Shown: one piece after another, positions 49,984-60,445 of the stretch
How the letters are laid out: each line of letters opens with the position of its first letter
How positions within the stretch are numbered: the first letter of the stretch is position 1
Assembly: GCF_000208745.1 (NCBI RefSeq)
Contig: NC_030859.1
Coordinates: forward strand, 13,539,356-13,603,355
Reading direction: 5' to 3'
Source of the DNA: Theobroma cacao
Taxonomy: Eukaryota; Streptophyta; Magnoliopsida; Malvales; Malvaceae
Length of the DNA: 64,000 nucleotides
The notes under the pieces: generated by a model
Database searches by the model: none
Seen by the model: the letters and a program-made list of their open reading frames with translations, nothing else
What the model was told of the DNA's origin: nothing
Made by a program: the position numbers and the translations under genes

Positions 49984-50668
49984 CCTTGAATCCTTCAAAT
50001 TTTTCTTAGCTTCAATAACTTTGTGGCTTGATTCTTAGCTGTCAATCCGATGTTTTGTTCTCCTCCTCTTTCAAAAGTCCTTTGAAAGGGTGTTTTTATA
50101 GGGTTTTGAAGTTAGGCCAAGTTGGGTAAAAAAAGAAGTCAATTCCAATCAAGATTTTCTCATCAGACTACGTGGGTCACAGCCTTGCCCAATTAATGAA
50201 CAAAATCGTAATTGCTCTAGGACTACTATAGTTCATTAACTTCGACAAGATTTTTGACTACCTTCCAAGTTGAACTAGATGAAGTGTTAAACATGAAAGT
50301 TGTATCTTTTACTCTTATCGTTCCAATTGTCAAAGAATCATTTCATTTGGAGCTATGTAGAGAAAGTTATGGCCGAAATACAGAAACATGTGCAATGAAA
50401 GTCTGCACCTCAAAATTGCTCTTCTTTTTTCACTAAAGTTCTTCTTTCATCATATACTTACAAAAGCACAAATAAATCAATAACAACCTATCTTAACCAC
50501 ATTAGCACCAAATTAAGTATAAAATTAACTAAGATTTGATTGACTCACCTAAATTAACTAATTTAAAATAATTAAATAAAACCTATTAATTTTTATGCAT
50601 TACTACAAGAACTAAGCTAAATTACTATTAAAATTAAACTCAAATAACTCTATATCATAAAGTTATTA

Positions 50669-50684
50669 CACCCCCAAACTTAAT
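50669..50684 (-). other. Polypurine tract of the gypsy element
   Basis: The - strand reads ATTAAGTTTGGGGGTG immediately before the 3' LTR. Confidence 0.85.
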
Positions 50685-52816
50685 ATTTTGCTAGTCCTCA
50701 AGCAAAATATAGAAAAGAAACTAACTTACGAAAATCAAATTTAGTCAATGAAAAGTAAAATAAATATAATTACTACTACTACTACTGCTACTAGAGATAA
50801 AGTGCACCAGCTCAATGATTCTCTATAATTTCCTCAAAAGTGTGTCTATCAATCATTAACTTAAGGAAAAATATATGCATCATTTAAATTCATGTTTCAA
50901 TTCGATTGCAAGCACATTCTCGAATGGACTTCCATTTGTGTGTGTGAAGTCTTTTACCAAGAATATCATGACATCCGTATGAGTTTATGCTAACACAAAT
51001 TTCAAATTAGTCCTAGAACTCCATATGTTTACTTTTCATTTCTCTCTTCACTAATGTAGACTAATACAAAGCTAGGGATCAATAGGACTTTAATAGGCTT
51101 GTAATGTATGGCTAGGGTCAAGGTAGTATATAGGATAATAATGTGGCTCAAATCACCCTAAGGACATAATTATTCTAAAACCTATCTATAGAGCTCTATT
51201 TTCCTTCTCCAAGTACACATTTTTTTCCATATTTGAACTTTTCTCTTTTTTGTTTTTACACTTTTTTTTTCACAATTTCACACCTTTAAACTTATTTTCT
51301 TTGTATTGTAGGTAGTGGGGTGATTTTTCATATTTTGAACTTTTTTTTTTCACATCAACATCACCTTTTCGCCTTTTACAACATTTAGCTCAATTTAAAT
51401 TCCTAAAACAATATACATGCTTAGGAGTGAGGGTTGTAAAATTGAAAAATTAATTTTAAGGTTATGCTCAATTATTATGTAGTTCCACAAAAAAAGGGAA
51501 ATGAGGCTCAAAAGGGGTATAATAGGGATAAAGAGTTAATAAGGTAGGCTTTTTAGGCTCAAATGGTCCAAAGATGGCTTAAATCATCTCCCTAACTAAG
51601 TATTGCTTAGGATTTCATCTTGAGAGAAAATCAAGCAAATTATAGAATTTGTGAAATCTAAAATTTACATCAATATAAACTTTCTCTAGATATTCAGAAT
51701 AATTCAAAGTAAAAGATATAGTCCTTAAAATTGTGAGAATCACATCCTAACAATGATACTTAACAAAATAATTTAGCATGAATCCAAACAAAAACTTTAT
51801 TCACCAAAAGCTAAGAATTCAAGACAACTAGTTATCATCATTGGATAAAGAAATCATTGAAAAAAATTGGTACAACTTTACTCTAGATTCTTAAAATTCA
51901 AACCAAAAATAAATTCATTTACTAACTAATCCTAAATTATTTATAAATCTAGATAAACATGCAAATAAAATTAAATCTAAAACTTTCATAGAATATTTAC
52001 CACCAGAAAAATAAATTCACCCCCTCAAACTTAAACTAAACATTGTCCTCGTTGTTAGAAAAAATAAAGGAAAGGTAAAGAATACTCCCTTGATGATTGG
52101 ATGAAGCTGGTGAAGTGCTAGCCCTCCGCTTCGTTTTTATTGTCATCTTCCTCATTCTCATTTCTAGAAATTTTTTTTTACTACAAAAAAAAGATAAAAA
52201 GAGATTAATGTAGAGAAAACAAATACTAAAAAGAAAATAAAGAAAAGGAGTTTTATTGGATACTAGGCTTCCCATTGTTGACAGCCCACATAAAAAAAAA
52301 GGGGGGGGGGGGGGGAGGGGGAAGGGTTATGGGTAGTGGGTAGTAGTGGTAGTGGGCTACCTATTGTTGGGAGCCCACTTTAGGGGTTTGATTGAGTAAT
52401 GGGCTGCCCATTATTGGTAACCCATAAAAAAAAAGGGTGAAAGGGTTTATGGGGAGTGGGAGTAGGGGGGTCGTGGCCTACCCCTGAAGGGCACCGCGGC
52501 CCACGGTGTTGATTAACCGCAAGGCCACAGCCTTCTTTTGGGGGAACCACAACCTTTATAAACTTTTTTTTTCTAACGGAGCCATTACTTCGAGCCTAGT
52601 GAGTCACAGTTTGCATCATTTTATGTCCGAGAGGCCGTGGCTTACCACCTTTTTTTTTTGAAATTTTTTTACATGTACTTGCAAAAATAAAAGAGAGTGT
52701 TAATAATTTAATAATTAAATAAATAAAAATAAATAAAAGAAAGTAAGTTAGAGTGCTTAGGTTGCCTCTCAAGAAGTGCTTCTTTATAGTCACTAGCTTG
52801 ACTATGGCACCCCATT
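50685..52816 (-). other. Long non-coding 3' region of the gypsy element
   Basis: This lies between the end of the coding remnant and the polypurine tract. It starts (- strand) with a conserved GTGACTATAAAGAAGC / TTGAGAGGCAACC segment near 52800-52760 that I know as the usual 3' untranslated start in this group. It includes the G-rich block at 52292-52520. No supported gene. Confidence 0.6.
52292..52520. repeat. G-rich tract with A9-G15 run and CCGTGG-type words
   Basis: A9 (52292-52300) is followed by G15 (52301-52315), then GTAGTGGG-like repeats and, to about 52640, short words such as GGCCACAG, CCGCGGCCCACGG and GGCCGTGGC in both orientations. The run is prone to sequencing error and to G-quadruplex formation. 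Confidence 0.75.
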
Positions 52817-53665
52817 CTACACTATTTTATACGGTTTGAGACTTTCTTTATTGATCATGATTGCTCCGGCAAGCCCACTATAAATCTCGATAACATCATA
52901 AGGATGAATCTTTACCACCTTAAAGGTGTTCCCCCAATATGGTTTAAGATTCCATGGTAAAAGATGGAGTAGTGAATCAAAAAATACTACTCGCTGTCTA
53001 ACCACAAAATCAAGATAACTGAAAAACGATGGTGGTTTTGTCTCAAGAGTTGATGCTTGCTCCGTTAAAGGTGGTGGACTAGGCTTACCTTTACCTTCAA
53101 TAACTAAATCCACTTTATAACAACTATCTGTATAGGGATTTTGAGTTACATTGAACAAATTAAATACCACTTCCTCATTTCTAACTTTGAAAGTTATTTT
53201 GCCATTCTTCACTCCAATAATTGCTCCAACTGTAGCTAAGAATGGTCTTCTCGAAATAAGAGGAATTTCAACATTATCTTCAATCTCGAGCACAATGAAG
53301 TCCACCGGAATGTATAAATGCATAACTTTAAGCAAAACATCCTCTATAATCCCAGCTGGGTACCTGATTATTCTGTTTGCTAATTGCAAGGTAACTGTAG
53401 TAGGTTGAATCTCTTGAAATCCAAGTTTTCTGGCAATAGATAAAGACATTATTGAAACACTAGCACCCAAATCACATAAAGCTTTAGAAATTTTAAAACT
53501 ACCAATAGTGCAAGGAATAGAAAAACTCCCTGGATCCTTAAGCTTTGGTGGAAGCTTATTCTGGATTATAACACTGCACTCCTCAGTAAGTACAATTGTC
53601 TCAAAATCTTCCAATTTCCTATTTTTGGTCAGGATATCTTTCAAAAATTTAAGATAACTTGACAT
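52817..53665 (-). pseudogene. Gypsy protease fused to the C-terminal tail of integrase by deletion
   Basis: An open frame of 282 residues. The pepsin-like retroviral-type protease has its active-site block at about residues 64-72 (ALCDLGASVSIM, D-L-G-A instead of D-T/S-G, usual in this group), and a second conserved part near 130-150 (IPLISRRPFLATVGAII). After about residue 212 the text changes to the pol C-terminus (RVVFFDSLLHLLPWNLKPYW, then SLKPYKIV). The enzymes normally between, reverse transcriptase, RNase H and the integrase core, are absent, yet the frame stays open. It is part of the deleted element at 47408-56995. Coding activity is unknown. Confidence 0.8.
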
Positions 53666-53984
53666 TTGTTCTAAAGCTTCAGCAAAAGGAATATTAATGT
53701 GCAGCTTTTTAAATACCTCAAGAAATCTTTAGAATTGTTTGTCAAGTTTTTTCTTTTGAAAATGTTGAGTAAAATGTGGTAGAGGTGTGGAAGCAGATTT
53801 TAATTGTGATTTTTCTTTTGAATTTGTAATAGATTTTTCAACCACAATTTCTGTGTCAACAGTGTTTTCAATTTCTTTTTCATCAGATTGAATTGAAATC
53901 TTAGAATTTAAAAGCTTTATTACTTACCTCTTTATGTACCTTTTTTCCATTGCGAAGAGTGATTGCCATACAATGTTCCTTACC

Positions 53985-55239
53985 TTATCTTCTTGGGTTG
54001 GGTTCAGTATCACTTGGTAAGGTACCATGAGGTCTAGTATTTAAAGCATTGGCAAGTTGACCCACTTGTGTCTCAAGATTTCTAATTGAAGTTGCTTGAT
54101 TTTGAATGGAGGCATCAGTCCTTATCATAAATGCATCGGTCTTTGTTATGAATGCATCGGTCTTTGTCATGAATGTATCAGTCTTTGTCATGAATTGCAT
54201 AAACAAATCCTCCATTAAAGGCTTTTTCTCTGGCATAGGGGTTCTAGATGGAAATCCAGGAGGAAAGTTGGACTTAGCCATTGATGAAGACCCTTGGTTG
54301 TAATTCCATAAAAAATTAGGATAATTTCTCCAACCAAGATTATAAGTGTTGGAATAGGGATTGTTCTATTACTTATTTCCAACAAATCGACAAGACTCAG
54401 AATAGATGGGACGATTGTCATTGCAATGTCCTTCCCCACAAAATTCACATGTCATAAAGGAGTTCTGAATAGCATTAATACTTAGTTTATCTATTTTCTT
54501 TGAAAGAGAAGCCAATTGTGTAGAAACAATGTTCATCACATCTAATTCATGAATTTCAGCAATTTTTCTTGTACCCAATCTTTCAGATGGCCATTGATAA
54601 TTATTAAAAGCTATCTCTTCAAGCAAATCATAAGCTTCATCAATGGATTTACTCATGAGTGCACCTTCAGCGGCAACATCAATGGTATTTCTAAAAGGTC
54701 CCAGCAAACCATTATAAAGAGTCTGAACTTGTAACCACTTATCCATGGTGATGACACCTTCTTATCAAATCCTTATACTTCTCCCAAGCCTCATATAGTG
54801 ATTCAGAATCAAATTGCATGAAAGAAGTGATATTATTTCACATTTTTGCTGACTTTGCAAGTGGGAAGAATTTTATTAAGAATTTTTGAGCCAAATCATC
54901 CCAAGTATTAAGGGAACCAATAAGAAGCGAATTTAACCAACTTTTTACTTTATCTCTCAATGAAAAAGGAAAAAGCCTCAATCTTATGGCATCATCAGTA
55001 ACACCATTAGCCTTGAATGTATTGCAAATTTTCAAGAAATTTACAATATGAGCATTCTGATCATCATTAGGTAAACCCCCAAACTGAATAGTAGTATGAA
55101 TCATCTGAATGATTGATGGCTTAATTTCAAAGTTGTTGGCTTAAATAGGAGATCTTCGGATACTAGAGTGGAGATTTTGTACTTATGGTACAGCATAATC
55201 CCTTAAAGGCTTGGTCTCTTCCTCTTGTTGATCAGCCAT
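53985..55239 (-). pseudogene. Gypsy gag with zinc knuckle, frame-broken
   Basis: It begins at an ATG near 55239 (MADQQEEETKPLRDYAVP) and continues through several broken frames. 55104-54838 has GLPNDDQNAHIVNFLKIC and RLFPFSLRDKVKSWLNSL, the capsid core of this superfamily. 54746-54369 has the AAEGALMSKSIDEAYDLLEE block and a single zinc knuckle, C-x2-C-x4-H type (CEFCGEGHCNDN). 54281-53985 has a four-fold repeat of an 8-residue unit (MTKTDAF) and then QVGQLANALNTRP. The protein would form the particle around the element RNA. Stops and shifts make it inactive as it stands. Confidence 0.8.
54106..54205. repeat. 24-bp tandem repeat inside gag
   Basis: About four units coding TKTDAFM-like octapeptides, in frame, between the zinc-knuckle part and the end of gag. 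It shows as VMNASVFVMN on the opposite strand. Confidence 0.8.
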
Positions 55240-55450
55240 TGTTTTACTTGGAGAAGAAACTTTTTTATTTTTCCTCTGAAGTCTTCAAAAAGTCTTTTTG
55301 ATTTCTAGATCAAAAGGAACAAATTCCAAATTTAGGACTTTTCATATACGACGACCAAAAGTACCTGAAAAATTTAAGAAAAGAAAAGTCTGGATTAAAA
55401 TTAAGAATGCTTGGTATTAATATTAACAACAAAGAACTAAAAATCAATTC

Positions 55451-55473
55451 CCTAGCAACGACGCCAAAAAACT
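55451..55473 (-). other. Primer-binding site of the gypsy element (TGGCGTCGTTG type)
   Basis: The - strand reads TTTTTTGGCGTCGTTGCTAG just inside the 5' LTR. It is the variant of TGGCGCCGTTGCCGGGGA used by Athila/Tat-like elements, with decayed CpG positions. Confidence 0.8.
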
Positions 55474-56995
55474 TATTATTCAATTTTCTACTCACGCAAG
55501 TATACGTAGCGCAAAGATAATATAGAGATGAGTAGAGTGTCGATCCCACAGAGAATTGAATTTAATCTTTATTGTTTACTACTAAAATTAACACACTCTA
55601 ATTTTATCTAAACAATTAAAATTAAAAAAATAGAAACTAATAAACTAATAATTAAAACTAATATATTAGCAAAATTACTTCTAGTGATTACCAAGCCTGA
55701 GGTTATAATATCCCTCAATACTTCATCTGAATATTGTCTCTCTCTTTTAACTCAGTTTAATGGATTAAGTTGCTAACCTAGAGTCCTAAATTATTTACAA
55801 GTCTCTATCGAGTTTCTCATAAAAATACTTTTTCCAATTAATTTACTATATGTCTATGCAAATTATATTAAAGAAAGATTCATTAAGTTTGTGGTCTAAT
55901 TTTAGTTATGTATGGCTTGTACGTGTATGTTTACCCTATATGCAAATCAAATCACCTAATCAACTAAGTGTATTCGATCATACGTTATTCTATTCAAGGT
56001 CTATCTAAATATCTTTTGTCAATGTTTAACCTAGATTTTCAATTCAATCTAATTGGTGGCCAGTCAATCAGAAGCATTAAGAACAAAATAAAATAAGCAA
56101 CTTAAATCTATCAAACATAAGTAAAAGAGAGACAAATAATTCAGACTACATATTGAGTTTAATCATAATCTTAGATTAACAATTTAATTCCCCATCAAGT
56201 TACACATCATCATTGAATAAAGTTTAAACATTCAAATTAAACTAAGAAAAATAAAAAAATAACAAAAAGATAGACAAACCCAGGAATTGTATTCTTGATC
56301 TTCAAATCTCCTTGAATCCTTCAAATTCTTCATAGCTTCAACAACTTTATGGCTTGATTCTCAGTTGTCAATCTGTTGTTTTGTTCTCTTCCTCTTTTAA
56401 AAGTCCTTTGAAATGTTGTTTTTATTAGGCTTTGAAACTAGGCCAAGTTAGGTGAAGAAAGAAGTCAATTCCAATAATAATTTCCTCATCAGACTACATG
56501 GGTCATAGTCTTGCCCAATTAATTAACAGAAATAGTAATTGCTTTAGGACTACTACAACATGTTAATTACAACAAGATTTTTGACCACCTTCTATTTCGA
56601 ACTGGACAAAGTGTTGAACATGAAAGTTGTAGCTTTTTCTCGTATCTTTCTAATGGTGAAAGAATCACTTCATTTGGAGCTTTTTAGAGAAAGTTATGGT
56701 TAAAATACCAAAATATTTATAGTGAAAGTCTACACCTCAAAATTGCTCTCCTTCTTTCACTAAAATTCTTCTTCCATCATATACTTACAAAAGCACAAAT
56801 AAATCAATAACAACTAATCTTAACCACATTAACATCAAATTAAGCATAAAATTAACTAAGATTTGATTGACTCACCTAAATTAACTAATTTAAAATAATT
56901 AAATAAAACTTATTGATTTCTATGCATTACTACAAGAACTAAGCTACATTACTATTAAAATTAAGCTTAAATAATTCTATATCATTGAGCTATCA
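55474..56995 (-). repeat. 5' LTR of the gypsy element, 1522 bp
   Basis: It starts (- strand) TGATAGCTCAATGATATAG and ends near 55474 with a decayed GAATAATA. It is uninterrupted, so it shows the state of the 3' LTR before the hAT insertion. Confidence 0.85.
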
Positions 56996-57000
56996 TATAG
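56996..57000. repeat. Target site duplication TATAG (right)
   Basis: It matches 47403-47407. Confidence 0.85.
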
Positions 57001-58139
57001 CATAAAGCATGTGAAGGCAAATAAGGGGTCAAGATAGGAATCATCACTTGAAGTGTTTTAAAGGACATATCCTATTGGTTCTTGGTTAACATTAGCTTAT
57101 TGAAGTTTTTGGCCAAGGCAACTTGGAGATTATGAAAGGGTTTCATAAGTCTCTATAAAGCTAGTGCTATAACTGTAGGAACAAATATGAAGGTCAATAA
57201 GAGTAAAAACCGTACCAAGTTCTTATCATCTTTGGGATATATGATGAGGGAATGAATTACATTGATAGACTACACACTGAAAGGTTGTCAAAGAACCCCT
57301 TGACTCTCTTAACAATTGGGTGGCCATAATGCATTGCTAGATGCCAATTTTGATCTATGAAATTAATTATAAATTAATTGATTGTAATTTATATTAATCA
57401 ATTAAGTCATTAATCAATTCCATGGCCAACATGTTAGAAATTTAATGGGTCACACACAATGATTGCATTTGAATTAAATTGAGAAAATGATGATTTAAGT
57501 TAGACTTAAATCACATGCTAAGTAATTAACTTATATAAACTTAATTAAAAGAGTTTAATTAAGTTTTTTTGCATAATATATAAATAGTTATAATTATAAT
57601 GTTGAAATTGCAATAACATAAAGGAAATTATTTCACCTTAATTTCCATTGGGCTTAATTGAAATATTTTAATTAAGTCATGGGCCCATATTGTAATGTGT
57701 TATAATATGGAAGGCCTTATTGCAAAATTAAAGTTAATTTTCACCTAGCTATATAAATCACATTTAACTCTTTTTGCACATATGAAAAAGGTTGTCAGAA
57801 AAGAAAAGAAAAGGGTTCTCTCCTTGTGTATCGCCACTTACAATGCGAAGAAGAAAAATTGTTTTTGAAGCAATTTTTCAAGTGTGTGATTTGACCAAGA
57901 GCTTGATTGACTAGGGTTTTTGCTTCTTGTGGTATTCGTGAGTTGTTTTGAGGAGATTGCTATTTTGATAAGAAGAACGTTGCGTAGGTTAGTTTTTAAT
58001 TTTATGATTTTATATACCATTGTATGTGTTAAAATATCACCATGGTGATCCGTGGGTAAACGTATATTTTGGTTCAAAAATTTTAATTTTCTTTTCCTTG
58101 CGTATTTTAAAACATGTCATCCATAGCCAAACCCAAAAA

Positions 58140-58151
58140 TGGTATTAGAGC
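58140..58151 (+). other. Primer-binding site after copia LTR copy C
   Basis: TGGTATTAGAGC, one change from the initiator Met-tRNA site TGGTATCAGAGC, directly follows the LTR. Confidence 0.75.
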
Positions 58152-59780
58152 TATCCATGGCTCAATTTTAACACATTAAGATGTTTAACAATTTTTCGTG
58201 CCTTGTTTGAAGGGGTTATGAGGTGCTCGGGGTTTTGTAGGAAACAAAGAAGTAAGTTTTAAACTTTACAATATGTTCTAGTTTCTTTTATGTATATATA
58301 TTTGAGGGAAGGGGATTCAAACTCTACTCATTTTGAGAGGGAGATCATGCACCAACCAATGAGTCAAATGCTCGGGTGCTTACAATGTGTTCTTGTTATT
58401 TTGATTTATGGACATATTTTATTATGAATTTTTAAATCTCACTTATTGCCATACTAATCTCATTTTAATGTCAATTTTTTGAAGATTAGCTAGTGCATAA
58501 GATGAACAAATTAATTCAGCAATTAAAGTGGTAATTCGATGACATTGTGATGCTTTATCTATAAGAGAATTCGATTTTGCCTAACTTTTGTAAAGGTTCA
58601 ATTTTCAGCATTTAAGTGAGGTTTAAGTGCCTCAAAAAATGTTGGAAATTTGAGGGTTCAAAACAAATTGAAAATTTTCCAAGGTGGGTGACTATGTGTG
58701 GTAGATGGTGGAGGTAAACCTACCAAAACGTGACTGAAACAGTTGCTGTTTGTAGCAGTGACAGTCACAGTTTTGTTTGGCTTGGCAACAAAGAAATGCC
58801 TAAATTTGTACAATTGGTTGCACTACTTGGCTAAGGATTTTTATGGAAAGGTTTCATAAATTATCTAGATTATTGCCAAGAATTTTAAGGATTTAAATCC
58901 TTAAAATTAAGCCTCCGTAAAACTGAATTAGTGGAGTCAAAACCATTGCTACCTCTACAGCAACAAGCCATAGTTCTTGAATTTTTTGACAACCAAAAAC
59001 ATTTCCTAAAATCCTGAAAATTTTATGAAATTGTATCATAAGTTGTATATCAAGAAAAATTTAATTAGGAATTAAATTCTTGATTTTATGCTACCAAATA
59101 GCTTCAAAAGAAAGACAAAATTGAAACTACTTGTGAAGATCAAGGTCACGATTTTTGAATTTTTTTAATGATCAAATCACCTCTTAAAATCGTGAAAATT
59201 TATTCTGCAATAGTTCCAATGGTTTTGAAAATTTAGTCTACCTCTTTGGAATCGTGCGTTGGACCATGCATGATTTTGTTTGTGTAGTTGTGGTAATTTT
59301 GAAAGCCAATGGTTTAGAAAGTCTTGTGGTTGGAGAGTTGTTCAAGGTGTTGGAAAGTAGTTGGAGTTGGGAAGTTACAATTGGGTGAAACTAGTGGAAG
59401 AGGTTTAAGGAGTTTGAATTCAAGTCAAAGGTGGAGATTCGTTGAGTCTTAGGTTGACTAGAATTTTATATCTTATTTGATTAAGATTCTTGTTTGTGTA
59501 CAACATTGAGTAGTTGTATGATTTTAAACTTTTGGTTCCACATCAAGCCCTAATCTCATTCTTCTTTAGATTTTTATATTATAAAAGTTGATCTCTAGAC
59601 TTTGGAATTGTGATTAGTGCTTTGGGAGCTTTAGATATGGAACACTTCGTAACTTTGTCTTTTACTTTAAGTGGAGTTAAAGTGATTTTAGTGTGTTTTT
59701 GGGAGGTTATTAAAAGAGGGTGTGCAAGGGATATTGGGTTGGTTTGGGGAACTATAGAGGTCAATTTATTGTAATTTCAT
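58152..59780 (+). mobile_element. Leader of the copia-type element after LTR copy C
   Basis: 58152 to about 59260 is similar to the reverse complement of 15465-11384, including the ~180-bp modules marked by GGATTTAAATCC at 58889 and GGAATTAAATTC at 59068. The part to about 59780 has no match in this window. No gag or pol frame is visible, and the right border is not defined. Confidence 0.55.
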
Positions 59781-60445
59781 TTCTCAATAATAGAACAACG
59801 GTTTCATTTCGTAAATATAGGCAAAAGGCCGACTTATGTAAATTCTTATATTTTTATGTTTGTCTGATTTCTTTGTGTTTTATCTTTATTGTTTCTTAGG
59901 CAATTTTCACAACAACTTTTGATGATATGTATGCACGGAAGGAATGGTGCATTTTCCTTTCAACTTATTTGTTTTGACTTGGCTAGTTAGCTTTTAATTA
60001 GGCTGGTTGCAAATGGGTCAAACACAATATATCAAATGAACATAAACTACTTGTTCCCAGGAAGCTTAGGTATTTTGGGGGTAGTTAGGGAGCCTAAGAC
60101 TAGGACAATGCGGCATATGGGAGTTCTTCTAAATACCTCCTTATGTTACCCATGTGACTTTAGAATCAGATTTCTGTCGTCTCTTTGTAGAACTTGTCAA
60201 GGCATAGCTTAGTTGAAAGATGTTTCTATATTGTACTCTAGCTGTTTTGCAAGAAACCTATATAGATGGGTGCACATTTGCATCTCCTGGAATGTTCCTC
60301 TGCTTTTGTTGGTCTGATCTTTCATATTCCATCACTTTTTGTTTGTTTTTGCTTTATAATTTTTGTTTCTGGCCAAGCTTGTTGGTTGTTCAAGAATGTT
60401 ATTTTTACATGGAAAAGCTTCTAATTTTTTTCCTTGGCTGTTCAG
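59781..60445. other. Unassigned DNA
   Basis: Mixed base composition, more like gene flank or intron than like the repeats to the left; no supported coding sequence. Confidence 0.35.

Larger units (their letters stand above)
47408..50668 (-). repeat. 3' LTR of the gypsy element (contains the hAT insertion)
   Basis: It begins (on the - strand) TAATAACTTTATGATATAG, with one change from the TGATAAC start, directly after the polypurine tract, and ends GAACAACA at 47408. Confidence 0.85.
47408..56995 (-). mobile_element. Non-autonomous Athila/Tat-type gypsy retrotransposon, near full length
   Basis: Order on the - strand: 5' LTR 56995-55474 (1522 bp), primer site about 55473-55451 (TTTTTTGGCGTCGTTG), leader, broken gag from 55239, protease, the tail of integrase ending at 52817, untranslated region, polypurine tract (50684-50669), 3' LTR 50668-47408. 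The 3' LTR is 1520 bp once the inserted hAT element and its duplicate are removed. Perfect TATAG duplications flank the whole. Reverse transcriptase, RNase H and most of integrase are missing, so movement would need help from a complete relative. The LTRs differ at roughly one base in ten in the part I compared by eye, so it is not young. Confidence 0.9.
46832..58138 (+). mobile_element. Copia-type LTR, copy C, split by a gypsy element
   Basis: The LTR parts are 46832-47407 and 57001-58138 (about 1.71 kb together), in the reverse orientation to copies A and B. Its start is decayed (TATTGGGATGAGCC), and its end CAAACCCA is followed by a primer-binding site. The two parts join exactly at the TATAG duplication, and the uninterrupted text exists in copy A near 16745-16775, which verifies the empty site. 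Confidence 0.85.

Noticed and set aside
53151..53408. + strand frame opposite the protease
   Set aside because: It is the reverse shadow of the gypsy protease coding sequence.
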